Source: Chitinophagia bacterium
GTDB lineage: Bacteria; Bacteroidota; Bacteroidia; Chitinophagales; Chitinophagaceae
DNA: 41,190 bases
Direction of reading: 5' to 3'
Assembly: GCA_009928005.1 (NCBI GenBank)
Contig: RFVO01000010.1
Coordinates: forward strand, 1 to 41,190
A program made the translations under genes and the position numbers. Positions within the stretch are counted from its first letter, which is position 1. Each line of letters begins with the position of its first letter. This document shows, piece after piece, positions 9,788 to 16,775 of this stretch. The notes beneath the pieces were generated by a model. The model was not told the DNA's origin. It saw nothing but the letters and a program-made list of their open reading frames with translations, and made no database searches.

Positions 9788-10504
9788 ATGGCAAGGGCAT
9801 ATAAACCTTTACTAATATCTTTTGTTTTTTCTATAGTAGTGTTGGGTAATCTCAAAGCACAAAGCAATGATTTTTCAACTATAACTGTAAAAAAAACAAA
9901 AGATTTTTATTTAAATGGTTTGGGTAATGCTACTGCTTGGAAGAATACCAGCTTTACAAAATTGAATAAGAAATTAACTACGGGGGTTAATTATTCCACG
10001 AATTTTAAAATTTTATATTCCGATTCAGGAATCTATTGTTTATATGTATGTGAGGATTCTCTTATTACTTCCACTCTTAGAGAAGATTTTGCAGACTTAT
10101 ATAATGAAGATGTTGTAGAAGCTTTTTTTTGGCCTGATGAAAAATCAGTGTTGTATTTTGAATATGAATTATCTCCTTGGAATTATGAATTACCTATAAT
10201 AGTTCCTAATTACAATGGAAAATTTTTAGGTTGGAGGCCTTGGCATTATGAAAAAGAAAGAAAAACAAAACATGCAGCTACTATCAATAAACAAGGAGAT
10301 AAAATAATTGGATGGACTGCTGAATTTTTTATACCCTATGTATTATTAAGCCCATTAGAAAATGTGCCACCCAAAACTGGAACAAAATGGCGCGCAAATT
10401 TTTATAGAATTGACTATGATAAAGGTGGCAACTATTGGACCTGGAAGCCAACCAAAATTAGTTTCCACGAATACAAAAAGTTTGGAACTATTATTTTTGA
10501 ATAA
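9788..10504 (+). CDS. Exported CBM9-like carbohydrate-binding protein
   Basis: A protein of 238 residues with a hydrophobic export signal (about 6-25, ending LKAQS). The body matches the carbohydrate-binding family 9-like fold found in Bacteroidota: an early WKNTSFTKL segment, a ligand-lining ILYSDSGIYCLYVCEDS strand, an acidic NEDVVEAFFWPDE motif, and the closing GWTAEFFIPY, GTKWRANFYRID and WTWKPTKISFHE segments. No catalytic residues are apparent, so a binding role is likely. The ATG lies one base after the stop of the PIG-L deacetylase, pointing to a shared job, for example holding a sugar polymer for the deacetylase. That link is inference from spacing. Confidence 0.8.
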   Translation: MARAYKPLLISFVFSIVVLGNLKAQSNDFSTITVKKTKDFYLNGLGNATAWKNTSFTKLNKKLTTGVNYSTNFKILYSDSGIYCLYVCEDSLITSTLREDFADLYNEDVVEAFFWPDEKSVLYFEYELSPWNYELPIIVPNYNGKFLGWRPWHYEKERKTKHAATINKQGDKIIGWTAEFFIPYVLLSPLENVPPKTGTKWRANFYRIDYDKGGNYWTWKPTKISFHEYKKFGTIIFE

Positions 10505-10536
10505 ATTATCTAGATGCTAAGAAGGATTAATTGTCT

Positions 10537-10544
10537 TATCTTTG
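10537..10544 (+). promoter_or_regulatory. Bacteroidota -7 promoter element TATCTTTG before the small membrane protein
   Basis: TATCTTTG fits the consensus TAnnTTTG exactly and ends two bases before the ATG at 10547. Transcription beginning about 6 bases downstream would give an mRNA with essentially no leader, or start inside the first codons. No clear TTG box is seen 19-20 bases upstream, which lowers confidence. Confidence 0.45.
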
Positions 10545-10546
10545 CC

Positions 10547-10798
10547 ATGAATAAAAAATTTTCTATGTTAACAAATATTGTCATTTTAGTTTGGATTCTT
10601 TCAGCTATATACTGCTTGTATAAATTATTTAAAAGATCAAAACTTACCTCATTAGACGGAGTTATTGGTTATTCACCAGGCTTAGAAGTAATAATGGTTG
10701 TATTCTTAGGACCTTTATTAGCGGTCATTGATATCTCACTCACTTGGATTAGAATTTACAAAGATGCTGAAGAAGCTAGAAGAAGAAACGATAAATAA
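10547..10798 (+). CDS. Small two-helix membrane protein of unknown function
   Basis: An 83-residue protein not recognised as a named family. Two hydrophobic segments (about residues 7-24 and 39-60) flank a short loop, and the C-terminus is charged (KDAEEARRRNDK), so it is probably an inner-membrane protein with both ends in the cytoplasm. I start it at the ATG at 10547, right after a promoter-like TATCTTTG; an in-frame ATG at 10514 would add 11 residues from within that promoter. A strong terminator hairpin follows at 10845-10876. It could be a chance ORF, but hydrophobic pattern, start context and terminator together support a gene. Confidence 0.6.
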   Translation: MNKKFSMLTNIVILVWILSAIYCLYKLFKRSKLTSLDGVIGYSPGLEVIMVVFLGPLLAVIDISLTWIRIYKDAEEARRRNDK

Positions 10799-10844
10799 AT
10801 TTGTAAGAAATTATTAAAATTTTCTTGCCTAATTCATTGCATAA

Positions 10845-10876
10845 AAAAAGCCCCTCAATAATTCGAGGGGCTTTTT
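10845..10876. terminator. Bidirectional intrinsic terminator
   Basis: A 12-bp perfect stem (AAAAAGCCCCTC / GAGGGGCTTTTT) with an 8-base loop, flanked by A and T runs, so it works on both strands. It separates the convergent small membrane protein gene and the minus-strand lipoprotein gene. Confidence 0.92.
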
Positions 10877-10891
10877 AATGTTGATATATTA

Positions 10892-11680
10892 TTACAAGCG
10901 AGTATACTTTTCAATTGAAGTTGTTTTAGCAGCCTCATCCACAATTTCTTGTGTATATTCATTCTTGCCAGTTAAAGTAATTTTAACTTTGATATTCATT
11001 CCAACAATGCTGGCATAGCTTGATGTACTTGGAACTTCTGTAGAAACACCATTCGCATAAGTGAATGTTCCGTATCCAAATGAATTTTTGAAAGCAGTTT
11101 TAGTAGAATCTGTAGCTGCTCTATTTACCCAAATAAAATGTCCGTCTTGAAATACTTTATATTGTACTGCACTGTATTTAGCTAAAATATCTGTTGTATC
11201 TGTTCCAGCGATTGACATTCTTGCAGATAATTTCCATAAACCATCTAATTCAGAAGCCGCACCACCAGTAACTTTAGAATAAGTTTCGTTTAATTTGTAA
11301 GTAACGCCATTCATAACTAATGCTGCAATATCTTGAACATATCCTGTTTCAGTTTTGGTAATATTTAAAGTAAAACTAGCAGCAGTATCGTTTCCAGATC
11401 CAGAATATAAATTAGTCTCTGTAATAACGTTGCCTTCTTTTTTGTAAGAACCTACTCCAAAAGATACTGTAGAATCTCCGTTTAATTTAGCAAATACATA
11501 ATTTGTAGCGGTGTATATTTTAAATTGGTTAGGGCTGTTTTCAACAGTGTCCTTAGTGCCATCATTTGTCACCGATTTTTCCATTTTGTAAACACCTGCT
11601 TGACTGTCTTCAGTCTTAGGAGCACTACAAGCTGTAGTTAATAAAACAATTGCCGTTAGGGCATAAAGAATTTTTTTCAT
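10892..11680 (-). CDS. Lipoprotein with two similar beta-rich repeats, function unknown
   Basis: A 262-residue lipoprotein: MKKILYALTAIVLLTTAC has a lipobox ending at Cys18. The mature part appears to hold two related halves, from about residue 28 (GVYKMEKSV) and about residue 146 (GLWKLSARM), each with a Gly-x-Trp/Tyr-Lys opening, a QFK/QYK strand, a phenylalanine-rich hairpin and a G-x-G-x-(F/Y) turn. This resembles small lipocalin-like or DUF4488-like domains of Bacteroidota, but I cannot assign a family. It lies 59 bases downstream of the small secreted protein at 11740-12123 on the same strand, and the two may be cotranscribed. It ends just before a strong bidirectional terminator. Confidence 0.8.
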   Translation of the reverse strand: MKKILYALTAIVLLTTACSAPKTEDSQAGVYKMEKSVTNDGTKDTVENSPNQFKIYTATNYVFAKLNGDSTVSFGVGSYKKEGNVITETNLYSGSGNDTAASFTLNITKTETGYVQDIAALVMNGVTYKLNETYSKVTGGAASELDGLWKLSARMSIAGTDTTDILAKYSAVQYKVFQDGHFIWVNRAATDSTKTAFKNSFGYGTFTYANGVSTEVPSTSSYASIVGMNIKVKITLTGKNEYTQEIVDEAAKTTSIEKYTRL

Positions 11681-11739
11681 CTATTTGGTTTTTAGTTTAA
11701 AATATTAAAAAATTTATTCTAGTATTAATGAATTAGTTT

Positions 11740-12123
11740 TTAATCAGCTGCATACATTTTTCTATATAGTTGACCCGTAATAAAAACAGCATTATTGTCT
11801 TTATTCTTAGCGCCCCAAGCTTTATATTTAGGGTGCTCGTGTATTGCTTTATAGGCTTGATCTGAAGTCCAATGACCAATAGTACAGTTTCTATAAGTTG
11901 AAGTAGTATCAGATTCATTGAGTTTTAAATAACTATAATAGTTATTAGGGAACCCTATTTCAACCATAATAGCATTGATTTCTTTTAAGCTAGCAATATA
12001 AGTTTTTTCCATCGCTGCATTTTTTACATCATAGAAATGTACAGTAGTGATTGCTTTTTGTGCAGATGCTATCATGTTTAGGCCCATGACGCTCATCATT
12101 AATAAGAAGATGGTTTTTTTCAT
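11740..12123 (-). CDS. Small secreted protein, probable single ferredoxin-like (dimeric alpha/beta barrel) domain
   Basis: A 127-residue exported protein with a signal peptide (about 1-21, ending IASAQ). The mature part reads as one alpha/beta ferredoxin-like module: strand TTVHFYDVK, helix EKTYIASLKEINAIMVEIG, strand NNYYSYLKL, strand CTIGHWTSD, helix AYKAIHEHPKYKAW, strand NAVFITGQLYR. The pattern resembles antibiotic-biosynthesis-monooxygenase-like barrels and each half of the secreted proteins at 15.9-18.4 kb. No catalytic residue is evident. It lies 59 bases upstream of the two-repeat lipoprotein. The fold assignment rests on pattern only and needs a profile or structure search. Confidence 0.72.
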   Translation of the reverse strand: MKKTIFLLMMSVMGLNMIASAQKAITTVHFYDVKNAAMEKTYIASLKEINAIMVEIGFPNNYYSYLKLNESDTTSTYRNCTIGHWTSDQAYKAIHEHPKYKAWGAKNKDNNAVFITGQLYRKMYAAD

Positions 12124-12283
12124 TTTATTGATTTTTTTGAATAAATAAATTAGATAAATTACTTTATATTTAGATAAGATTTTGACTTGTTTTTATAATT
12201 GATTCAAATTTTGCTTTATAAAAGAGAGTTAAATATAGTCAATTCATTGGATATTAGTAGCATAGTATATTAAATTATAGTAA

Positions 12284-13774
12284 ATGAAAAAATATCATTT
12301 TAAAATCCTAATAGTTTGGTTTTCATTATGTTTATGTCAATTGGCAAAAGCTCAATCAAAGCCGGTTTTCGATATCGTATTAGTAGGTGGTCGTGTCATT
12401 GATCCTGAAACTAAATTAGATGCCATAAGAAATATTGGTATCCTTAATGGACGTATTGCTTCAATAAGTACTAATAAATTAATTGGTAAGGAGCTGATTG
12501 ATGTGAAAGGTTTGGTCGTAGCACCTGGTTTTATAGATATGCATGTACACGGAAGAACCAATCAAGAACAAGAATTTCAATTACACGACGGGCTAACAAC
12601 TGCTTTAGAATTAGAATGGGGTGTTGAAAATATTGAGCAGTGGTATGATTCTAGAAAATCAAAAGCGCTTATAAATTTTGGGGCAAGTGTATGCTGGCCT
12701 TTTGAAAGGTTTAGGTCAATGGAAAAATATAAAGATGCCAACGAAAAATTATTAGAAAATACGATTAATGGTAATAGTTCATTAGAAGGTCTTTTTAATG
12801 CAATAGGTGTTTCTTATAAAGACAAATTAAGCAAAGAGGAATCAAACAAAATGTTAATGAATATAAATAAGTCATTAGCAGAGGGCGGCATTGGTATAGG
12901 TATTCCAATTGGTTATCTTCCAAAAACAAATCCTGAAGAATTATATGCAGTATATAAGTACGCTGGTGAAAAACAAGTTTTGTTATTCTCACATTTAAGA
13001 GAACCCAATATGCTTTCATTTCAAGAAGCCATTGCTAATGCTACTTTAACTCAAGCACCACTTCATATAGTACATATAAATAGTATGGCTTTAGGTCATA
13101 TTCAAATGGCATTAGAGATGATAGAGGCTGCTAAAAAAAGAGGTGTAAATATCTCCACTGAAATGTATCCCTATACTGCAGGATCAACCTTAATACAATC
13201 TGCTATATTTAATGAGGGCTGGCAAGAAAGACTAGATATGTCTTACAACAATTTACAATGGGTATTAACAGGTGAAAGACTTACTAAAGAAACATTCGAT
13301 AAATTTAGACAAACCGGTGGTACAGTTATAATACATAATATGCAACCTGAATGGTTGAAATTAGGAATGGAAAACGCTGCAGTAATGATTGCCTCTGATG
13401 GTATGCCTTATAGTGCATTAGCTCATCCGAGAACAGCCGGAACTTTTTCAAGAGTATTAGGAAAATATGTAAGAGAAGATAAAGTATTAGATTTAAATAC
13501 CGCCATTGCAAAAATAACATTACTTCCTGCTAAAAGATTAGAATCTATTGCACCATCAATGCATCAAAAAGGAAGAATACAAGTGGGTGCCGATGCTGAT
13601 ATTACCATTTTCAATGCAGATAAAATTATTGATAAGGCTAGCTTTGAAAAGGGATTAGCCTTTTCTGAAGGTGTAGAATTTGTAATAGTAAACGGAACCC
13701 TCGTTTTAAAAAATGGTAAAACAGTAACTGGTGTTTTTCCAGGAAAGGCAATTGTTGGAAAATTTAAAAAATAA
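12284..13774 (+). CDS. Exported amidohydrolase (D-aminoacylase / dihydroorotase-like)
   Basis: A metal-dependent hydrolase of 496 residues with a signal peptide (about 1-24, ending LAKAQ). The amidohydrolase core has the HxH pair His87/His89 in DMHVHG, His237 in FSHLREP, His264 in HIVHINS and Asp372 in IASDGMP. The N- and C-terminal strands (VLVGGRVIDPETKL; LPAKRLESIAPSMHQKGRIQVGADADITIF) form the usual composite beta-sandwich. The order of motifs is closest to N-acyl-D-amino acid deacylases, but the substrate cannot be read from the sequence. Its upstream region shares a 12-base AAAAGAGAGTTA at 12220-12231 with the promoter of the gene starting at 18418. Neighbours give no pathway. Confidence 0.88.
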   Translation: MKKYHFKILIVWFSLCLCQLAKAQSKPVFDIVLVGGRVIDPETKLDAIRNIGILNGRIASISTNKLIGKELIDVKGLVVAPGFIDMHVHGRTNQEQEFQLHDGLTTALELEWGVENIEQWYDSRKSKALINFGASVCWPFERFRSMEKYKDANEKLLENTINGNSSLEGLFNAIGVSYKDKLSKEESNKMLMNINKSLAEGGIGIGIPIGYLPKTNPEELYAVYKYAGEKQVLLFSHLREPNMLSFQEAIANATLTQAPLHIVHINSMALGHIQMALEMIEAAKKRGVNISTEMYPYTAGSTLIQSAIFNEGWQERLDMSYNNLQWVLTGERLTKETFDKFRQTGGTVIIHNMQPEWLKLGMENAAVMIASDGMPYSALAHPRTAGTFSRVLGKYVREDKVLDLNTAIAKITLLPAKRLESIAPSMHQKGRIQVGADADITIFNADKIIDKASFEKGLAFSEGVEFVIVNGTLVLKNGKTVTGVFPGKAIVGKFKK

Positions 13775-13853
13775 ATTATTGTTTTTATAATATACTATTA
13801 ACAATTAGAATATTTACGAACGAATATCTTTATAATTATTTTTTAATGTTTGA

Positions 13854-13883
13854 AGATTAAATTGTGTGCTTATAATTTAATCT
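13854..13883. promoter_or_regulatory. Inverted repeat directly upstream of the ORF6N pseudogene
   Basis: AGATTAAATT and AATTTAATCT are exact 10-bp reverse complements separated by 10 bases, ending one base before the ATG at 13885. ORF6N proteins are DNA-binding, so a relic autoregulatory operator is possible. The AT-rich composition also makes chance possible. Confidence 0.3.
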
Positions 13884-13884
13884 A

Positions 13885-14346
13885 ATGGAAATAATAAAAA
13901 ATTTACAAAATAGAATTTACGAATTAAGAGAGCAAAGAGTAATTCTAGATATGGATGTTGCACAACTGTATGAGGTATATACTAAAGTGCTTAATCAGTC
14001 AGTAAAAAGAAATATTGATCGATTTCCTGAAGACTTTATGTTTCAAATAACTGAGAAAGAACTAAAAAGCATTCAAGGTCACAAATTGTGACCTTGAATG
14101 CAACAAGAGGATTTAATATTAAATACCTACCCTATGCTTTTACTGAACAAGGCGTCGCTATGCTTAGCGGTATAATCAATTCAAAAAAAGCAATTCATAT
14201 GAATATTGCAATTATGCGAGCGTTTGTAGAGCATAGAAGGGCGCTACTAATTAAGTCAGATTTATGATGCCATTGAAAATATCATGGACCAGGGTACAGC
14301 GTAAACAAAATGGGAAAATAGAACTAGAATAGGATTCAAAAAATAA
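13885..14346 (+). pseudogene. Decayed ORF6N-domain DNA-binding protein gene
   Basis: The N-terminal 68 residues (IYELREQRVILDMDVAQLYE ... FPEDFMFQIT) are the start of an ORF6N domain, a DNA-binding module frequent in Bacteroidota accessory regions and phages. Frame 1 stops at 14089-14091. From 14088 a second frame continues the domain (VTLNATRGFNIKYLPYAFTE, then a SGIINSKKAI segment and IMRAFVEHRR). Near 14250 the reading returns to frame 1 (SQIYDAIENIMDQ), which is then broken by TAA at 14302-14304. After it, still in frame, the family's typical end NRTRIGFKK runs to a stop at 14344-14346. The gene therefore has two mutually compensating frameshifts plus one nonsense codon across an otherwise recognisable length. 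The first break coincides with a perfect palindrome at 14069-14101. Sequencing error could explain one shift but hardly all three lesions. Confidence 0.85.
14069..14101. repeat. Perfect 15-bp inverted repeat at the pseudogene break point
   Basis: Arms 14069-14083 (GCATTCAAGGTCACA) and 14087-14101 are exact reverse complements with only AAT between them. The centre coincides with the ORF6N frameshift and its TGA stop at 14089-14091. Followed by no T-run, it is not a terminator. Confidence 0.9.
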
Positions 14347-14351
14347 AAAAT

Positions 14352-15245
14352 TTATTTTTTAATAGGTTGAAACCCCGACTTAGATAAGTCTTCAAATAGT
14401 TTTTTTACTTTTTCAATGCCGCTACTATCATTAATATCATAATAGTAATAAACCTCTTCATCTACTTTATGAATTGCGTTTTCTTGAATAGCACCTTGTG
14501 ATTTATATTCTGCAATGACCCAGTCTGCAACAACCTTATAACTAAGTTTATCATTTTCTGCAAACTTATAGGCTCTGTTTAGTCTGAAGTGGGGGGCTGT
14601 AGTATTTATTTTAGTTTCTGGAAAACCAGATAAGATTGAAAATTCAGTTTCCTTCACACCATTTATCTTGGTGCTTCCTGCAATAATAATAGGCTTATTA
14701 GGGCCCTTGAAACGCTTTATTGCTCTAAGTCCCATTAAAACTGCAGTTTTATGATGACCATGTTGCCCTTCTTCTGGTAGTAGTGTAAAAACAAAATCAT
14801 AATTTCTTTCTGCAAGTAAAATATCTAATCTTTTTTCTACATATGGAATATCCCAATTTTTTCCAGTAATATAAGGTTCGATATTGGTAGAATAAAAATC
14901 ATCAGGCTGTTCCATAAAATAAATATTTCTAATGCCCATAATTTTAGCAGCATTAATAATTTCTTGCTTTCTTATCATAGGTAAATGTGTTCTTGCCACT
15001 ATTGAATCGGTAATAGGTAAATCAAAGTACATGGCGCCTAATTGTGAATCTGCAAAACCGCCTCCGCCATCGGTCATCACAGCCATGTCCACCGTTCCTT
15101 TTAATTCTTTGGTTATTTTAAAAAGTGAAACGGAAAAAGTAGTTTCATCATCTGGATGCGCTGTAATGACTAAAATTTTAGGACCTTGTGCTACAGCTAT
15201 TAAACTGATAATAGAAAAAAACAAGAAGAGTGCTAGCTTATTCAT
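14352..15245 (-). CDS. Exported PIG-L / LmbE family deacetylase (second copy)
   Basis: A 297-residue exported zinc hydrolase of the GlcNAc-PI de-N-acetylase family; signal peptide about 1-20 (ending IAVAQ). The zinc site is the canonical AHPDDE (His30 and Asp33) with His162, His164 and His165 in GQHGHHKTA as distal ligand candidates. It is clearly diverged from the deacetylase at 8902-9786 (different distal motif and C-terminus), so it is a family member and not a recent duplicate. The substrate is unknown; N-acetylated sugars are the default for the family. It sits 90 bases downstream of the HxlR regulator on the same strand and ends six bases from the ORF6N remnant. Confidence 0.88.
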   Translation of the reverse strand: MNKLALFLFFSIISLIAVAQGPKILVITAHPDDETTFSVSLFKITKELKGTVDMAVMTDGGGGFADSQLGAMYFDLPITDSIVARTHLPMIRKQEIINAAKIMGIRNIYFMEQPDDFYSTNIEPYITGKNWDIPYVEKRLDILLAERNYDFVFTLLPEEGQHGHHKTAVLMGLRAIKRFKGPNKPIIIAGSTKINGVKETEFSILSGFPETKINTTAPHFRLNRAYKFAENDKLSYKVVADWVIAEYKSQGAIQENAIHKVDEEVYYYYDINDSSGIEKVKKLFEDLSKSGFQPIKK

Positions 15246-15335
15246 AAGTAAATATTTAATGTTACCACATAAGGGGCTTCACTAAATTAAGCTAAAGTGG
15301 AGAGATTAAGATAAAGTAGAAAGGTCAAGAAAGAA

Positions 15336-15776
15336 TTAAATAACCAAATTCTTTTTAAATTTCTTGTAGTTTGTAATCAGGTTTGTTATATATCCTTTTC
15401 TATCTTTTTTCATAGTCGTTCTGGCTTCCTTAGTGTAAGTAGTACCTAAATGATCAAAGAAATGTTTAGAAGAAAAAACTGCCATCTCAACCATTATAGG
15501 AAACGTATCTAAGCCTTTTTTTTCTAATAAATAATAAATACTTTTTTTATTAAAACTACCTTTAATCTTACTCACAAATCCTAGTTCTTCTAATTTTTTC
15601 AATCTATTAGCTAACATTTTACTAGGTATACTTTCTGGTGATTGTTGAAACTCATTAAATAAAGATTTGTGACCCCAGATCATATCTCTTAAAATTAATA
15701 AAGTCCACTTATCGCCAATCAAATCTAAACTAGTGGCTACCGGACAAATGGAACGAAACTCAACAGGGTTTTTCAT
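15336..15776 (-). CDS. HxlR family winged-helix transcriptional regulator
   Basis: A 146-residue regulator with the HxlR signature: an N-terminal cysteine (Cys11) followed by PVATSLDLIGDKWTLLILRD, recognition region SPESIPSKMLANRLKKLEEL, and a wing GFVSKIKG. HxlR proteins bind DNA as dimers and commonly sense redox or reactive electrophiles through the conserved N-terminal cysteine. It is divergent from the secreted double-domain protein genes beginning at 15967, with 190 bases between, and HxlR regulators often control the divergent neighbour. A TTGTA-N6-TACAA dyad at 15789-15804, 13 bases upstream of its start, is an operator candidate. Confidence 0.93.
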   Translation of the reverse strand: MKNPVEFRSICPVATSLDLIGDKWTLLILRDMIWGHKSLFNEFQQSPESIPSKMLANRLKKLEELGFVSKIKGSFNKKSIYYLLEKKGLDTFPIMVEMAVFSSKHFFDHLGTTYTKEARTTMKKDRKGYITNLITNYKKFKKNLVI

Positions 15777-15788
15777 ACCTAAAAATTC

Positions 15789-15804
15789 TTGTACGAAATT
15801 ACAA
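15789..15804. promoter_or_regulatory. Candidate HxlR operator dyad TTGTA-N6-TACAA
   Basis: A short symmetric motif just upstream of the HxlR gene. Short AT-rich dyads of this general form are bound by HxlR-type regulators, but in AT-rich DNA a 5-bp dyad may be chance. Confidence 0.25.
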
Positions 15805-15912
15805 TTAATAATTTAATAATATAAAATTCTAATTAAGTCATAAACTTATCATAATCAAGATATTATAATATTTTTTATATCAAAATTGGATAATTTTATA
15901 GAAAACATAGAA

Positions 15913-15945
15913 TTTTTTTAGTTTCATTTAGAAAGTTATATTTAT
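15913..15945 (+). promoter_or_regulatory. Promoter element shared with the gene starting at 18418
   Basis: TTTTTTAGTTTCA, 8 bases, GTTATATTTAT. The same two blocks with the same 8-base gap occur on the minus strand at 18438-18470, upstream of the third secreted double-domain protein, at nearly the same distance from the start (21 here, 19 there). TATATTTA is one mismatch from the Bacteroidota -7 element. Confidence 0.65.
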
Positions 15946-15966
15946 CATTCAATAAAACCCTTAAAC

Positions 15967-16743
15967 ATGAAAAAAATTATTTTATCATTAACTATGCTTT
16001 TGGTAGTTATGTTATCATTTGCACAAAGCACTGAAAAACCTACTTATTATTATGTGAGCTATTTTCAAGCAGACAGAGGTAAGACAAGTGAGTATATCGA
16101 TTTAATTAAAACCTACGCATCTAAAATTTGGAAAGAAAAAGTAAAGGCAGGTGACGTATCTAGCTATGCATTATATTCTGTAGGTGCAAGCTCTGAGGAC
16201 GGTGGTTATAATTTAGTTTCTATTCAGTCGGCTAGCTCCATCAATGATTTTTCAAAAACAAGCACTTCAGAATTAATGAAAAGAGCTTTTCCTGGAATGG
16301 ATAGTACTACATTATCTGCGCTAGCAAGTAAATATACTTCTTTAAGGGTGCCCGTTAAAACTGAAATTTATAAGCATATTGCTGCAATTCATAATCCAGA
16401 TCAAAAATATGTTGAAATTAATTTCATGAAAACTTTACCTGGAAAAGAAGATGAATATATTAGACAAGAGAAAGAAGTTTACAAACCAATTCACCAAGAA
16501 TTTATCAATAACGGCAAAAGAACTGCTTGGTATTTTAATCAACTTATTGCGCCTTTAGCAGAAGGTTCAAAATATAATTATATAACTGCTAACTTTTTTA
16601 ATGACTGGGATAAATCATATAGCATAACTATAGATGAATATGGTAAGGTTTATAATAAACTTTTTCCAAAAACAAGTATTCCAGAAAGCGCAAGAACAAT
16701 GGTGAAAACTGAAATTTGGACATTAGAAGTGATAGCTAGATAA
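15967..16743 (+). CDS. Secreted protein with two ferredoxin-like domains, function unknown
   Basis: A 258-residue exported protein, signal peptide about 1-20 (ending LSFAQ). It appears built of two similar alpha/beta modules of about 110 residues. The first has strand YYYVSYFQ, helix KTSEYIDLIKTYASKIWKEK, strand SSYALYSVG and strand YNLVSIQSA. The second has strand KYVEINFMK, helix KEDEYIRQEKEVYKPIHQEF, strand RTAWYFNQLIAP and strand YNYITANFF. This order and the W/Y positions recall dimeric alpha/beta barrel (ABM-like) proteins, but no catalytic residue can be named. Its relatives are the next gene (32 bases downstream) and the convergent gene at 17618-18418. The promoter at 15913-15945 is shared with the latter. 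An HxlR regulator lies divergently upstream. Confidence 0.82.
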   Translation: MKKIILSLTMLLVVMLSFAQSTEKPTYYYVSYFQADRGKTSEYIDLIKTYASKIWKEKVKAGDVSSYALYSVGASSEDGGYNLVSIQSASSINDFSKTSTSELMKRAFPGMDSTTLSALASKYTSLRVPVKTEIYKHIAAIHNPDQKYVEINFMKTLPGKEDEYIRQEKEVYKPIHQEFINNGKRTAWYFNQLIAPLAEGSKYNYITANFFNDWDKSYSITIDEYGKVYNKLFPKTSIPESARTMVKTEIWTLEVIAR

Positions 16744-16775
16744 AATTAATTATACAACTTAAAAAATGAAATAAA

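Noticed and set aside
4302-10504. Polysaccharide utilisation locus
   Set aside because: A fucosidase, a deacetylase and a CBM9-like protein are near one another, but no SusC/SusD pair, hybrid two-component system or other glycosidase is present, and the genes are on different strands.
13885-14091. A complete small protein of 68 residues
   Set aside because: It is the first third of an ORF6N domain whose remainder follows in other frames, so it is a fragment of a broken gene.
14080-14092. Programmed -1 frameshift in the ORF6N gene
   Set aside because: No X XXY YYZ slippery heptamer at the junction, and two later lesions (frame return near 14250, TAA at 14302) point to decay.
14932-15285. Open reading frame of 117 codons on the plus strand opposite the second PIG-L gene
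   Set aside because: Overlaps the conserved AHPDDE region of the real gene on the other strand and has no domain of its own.
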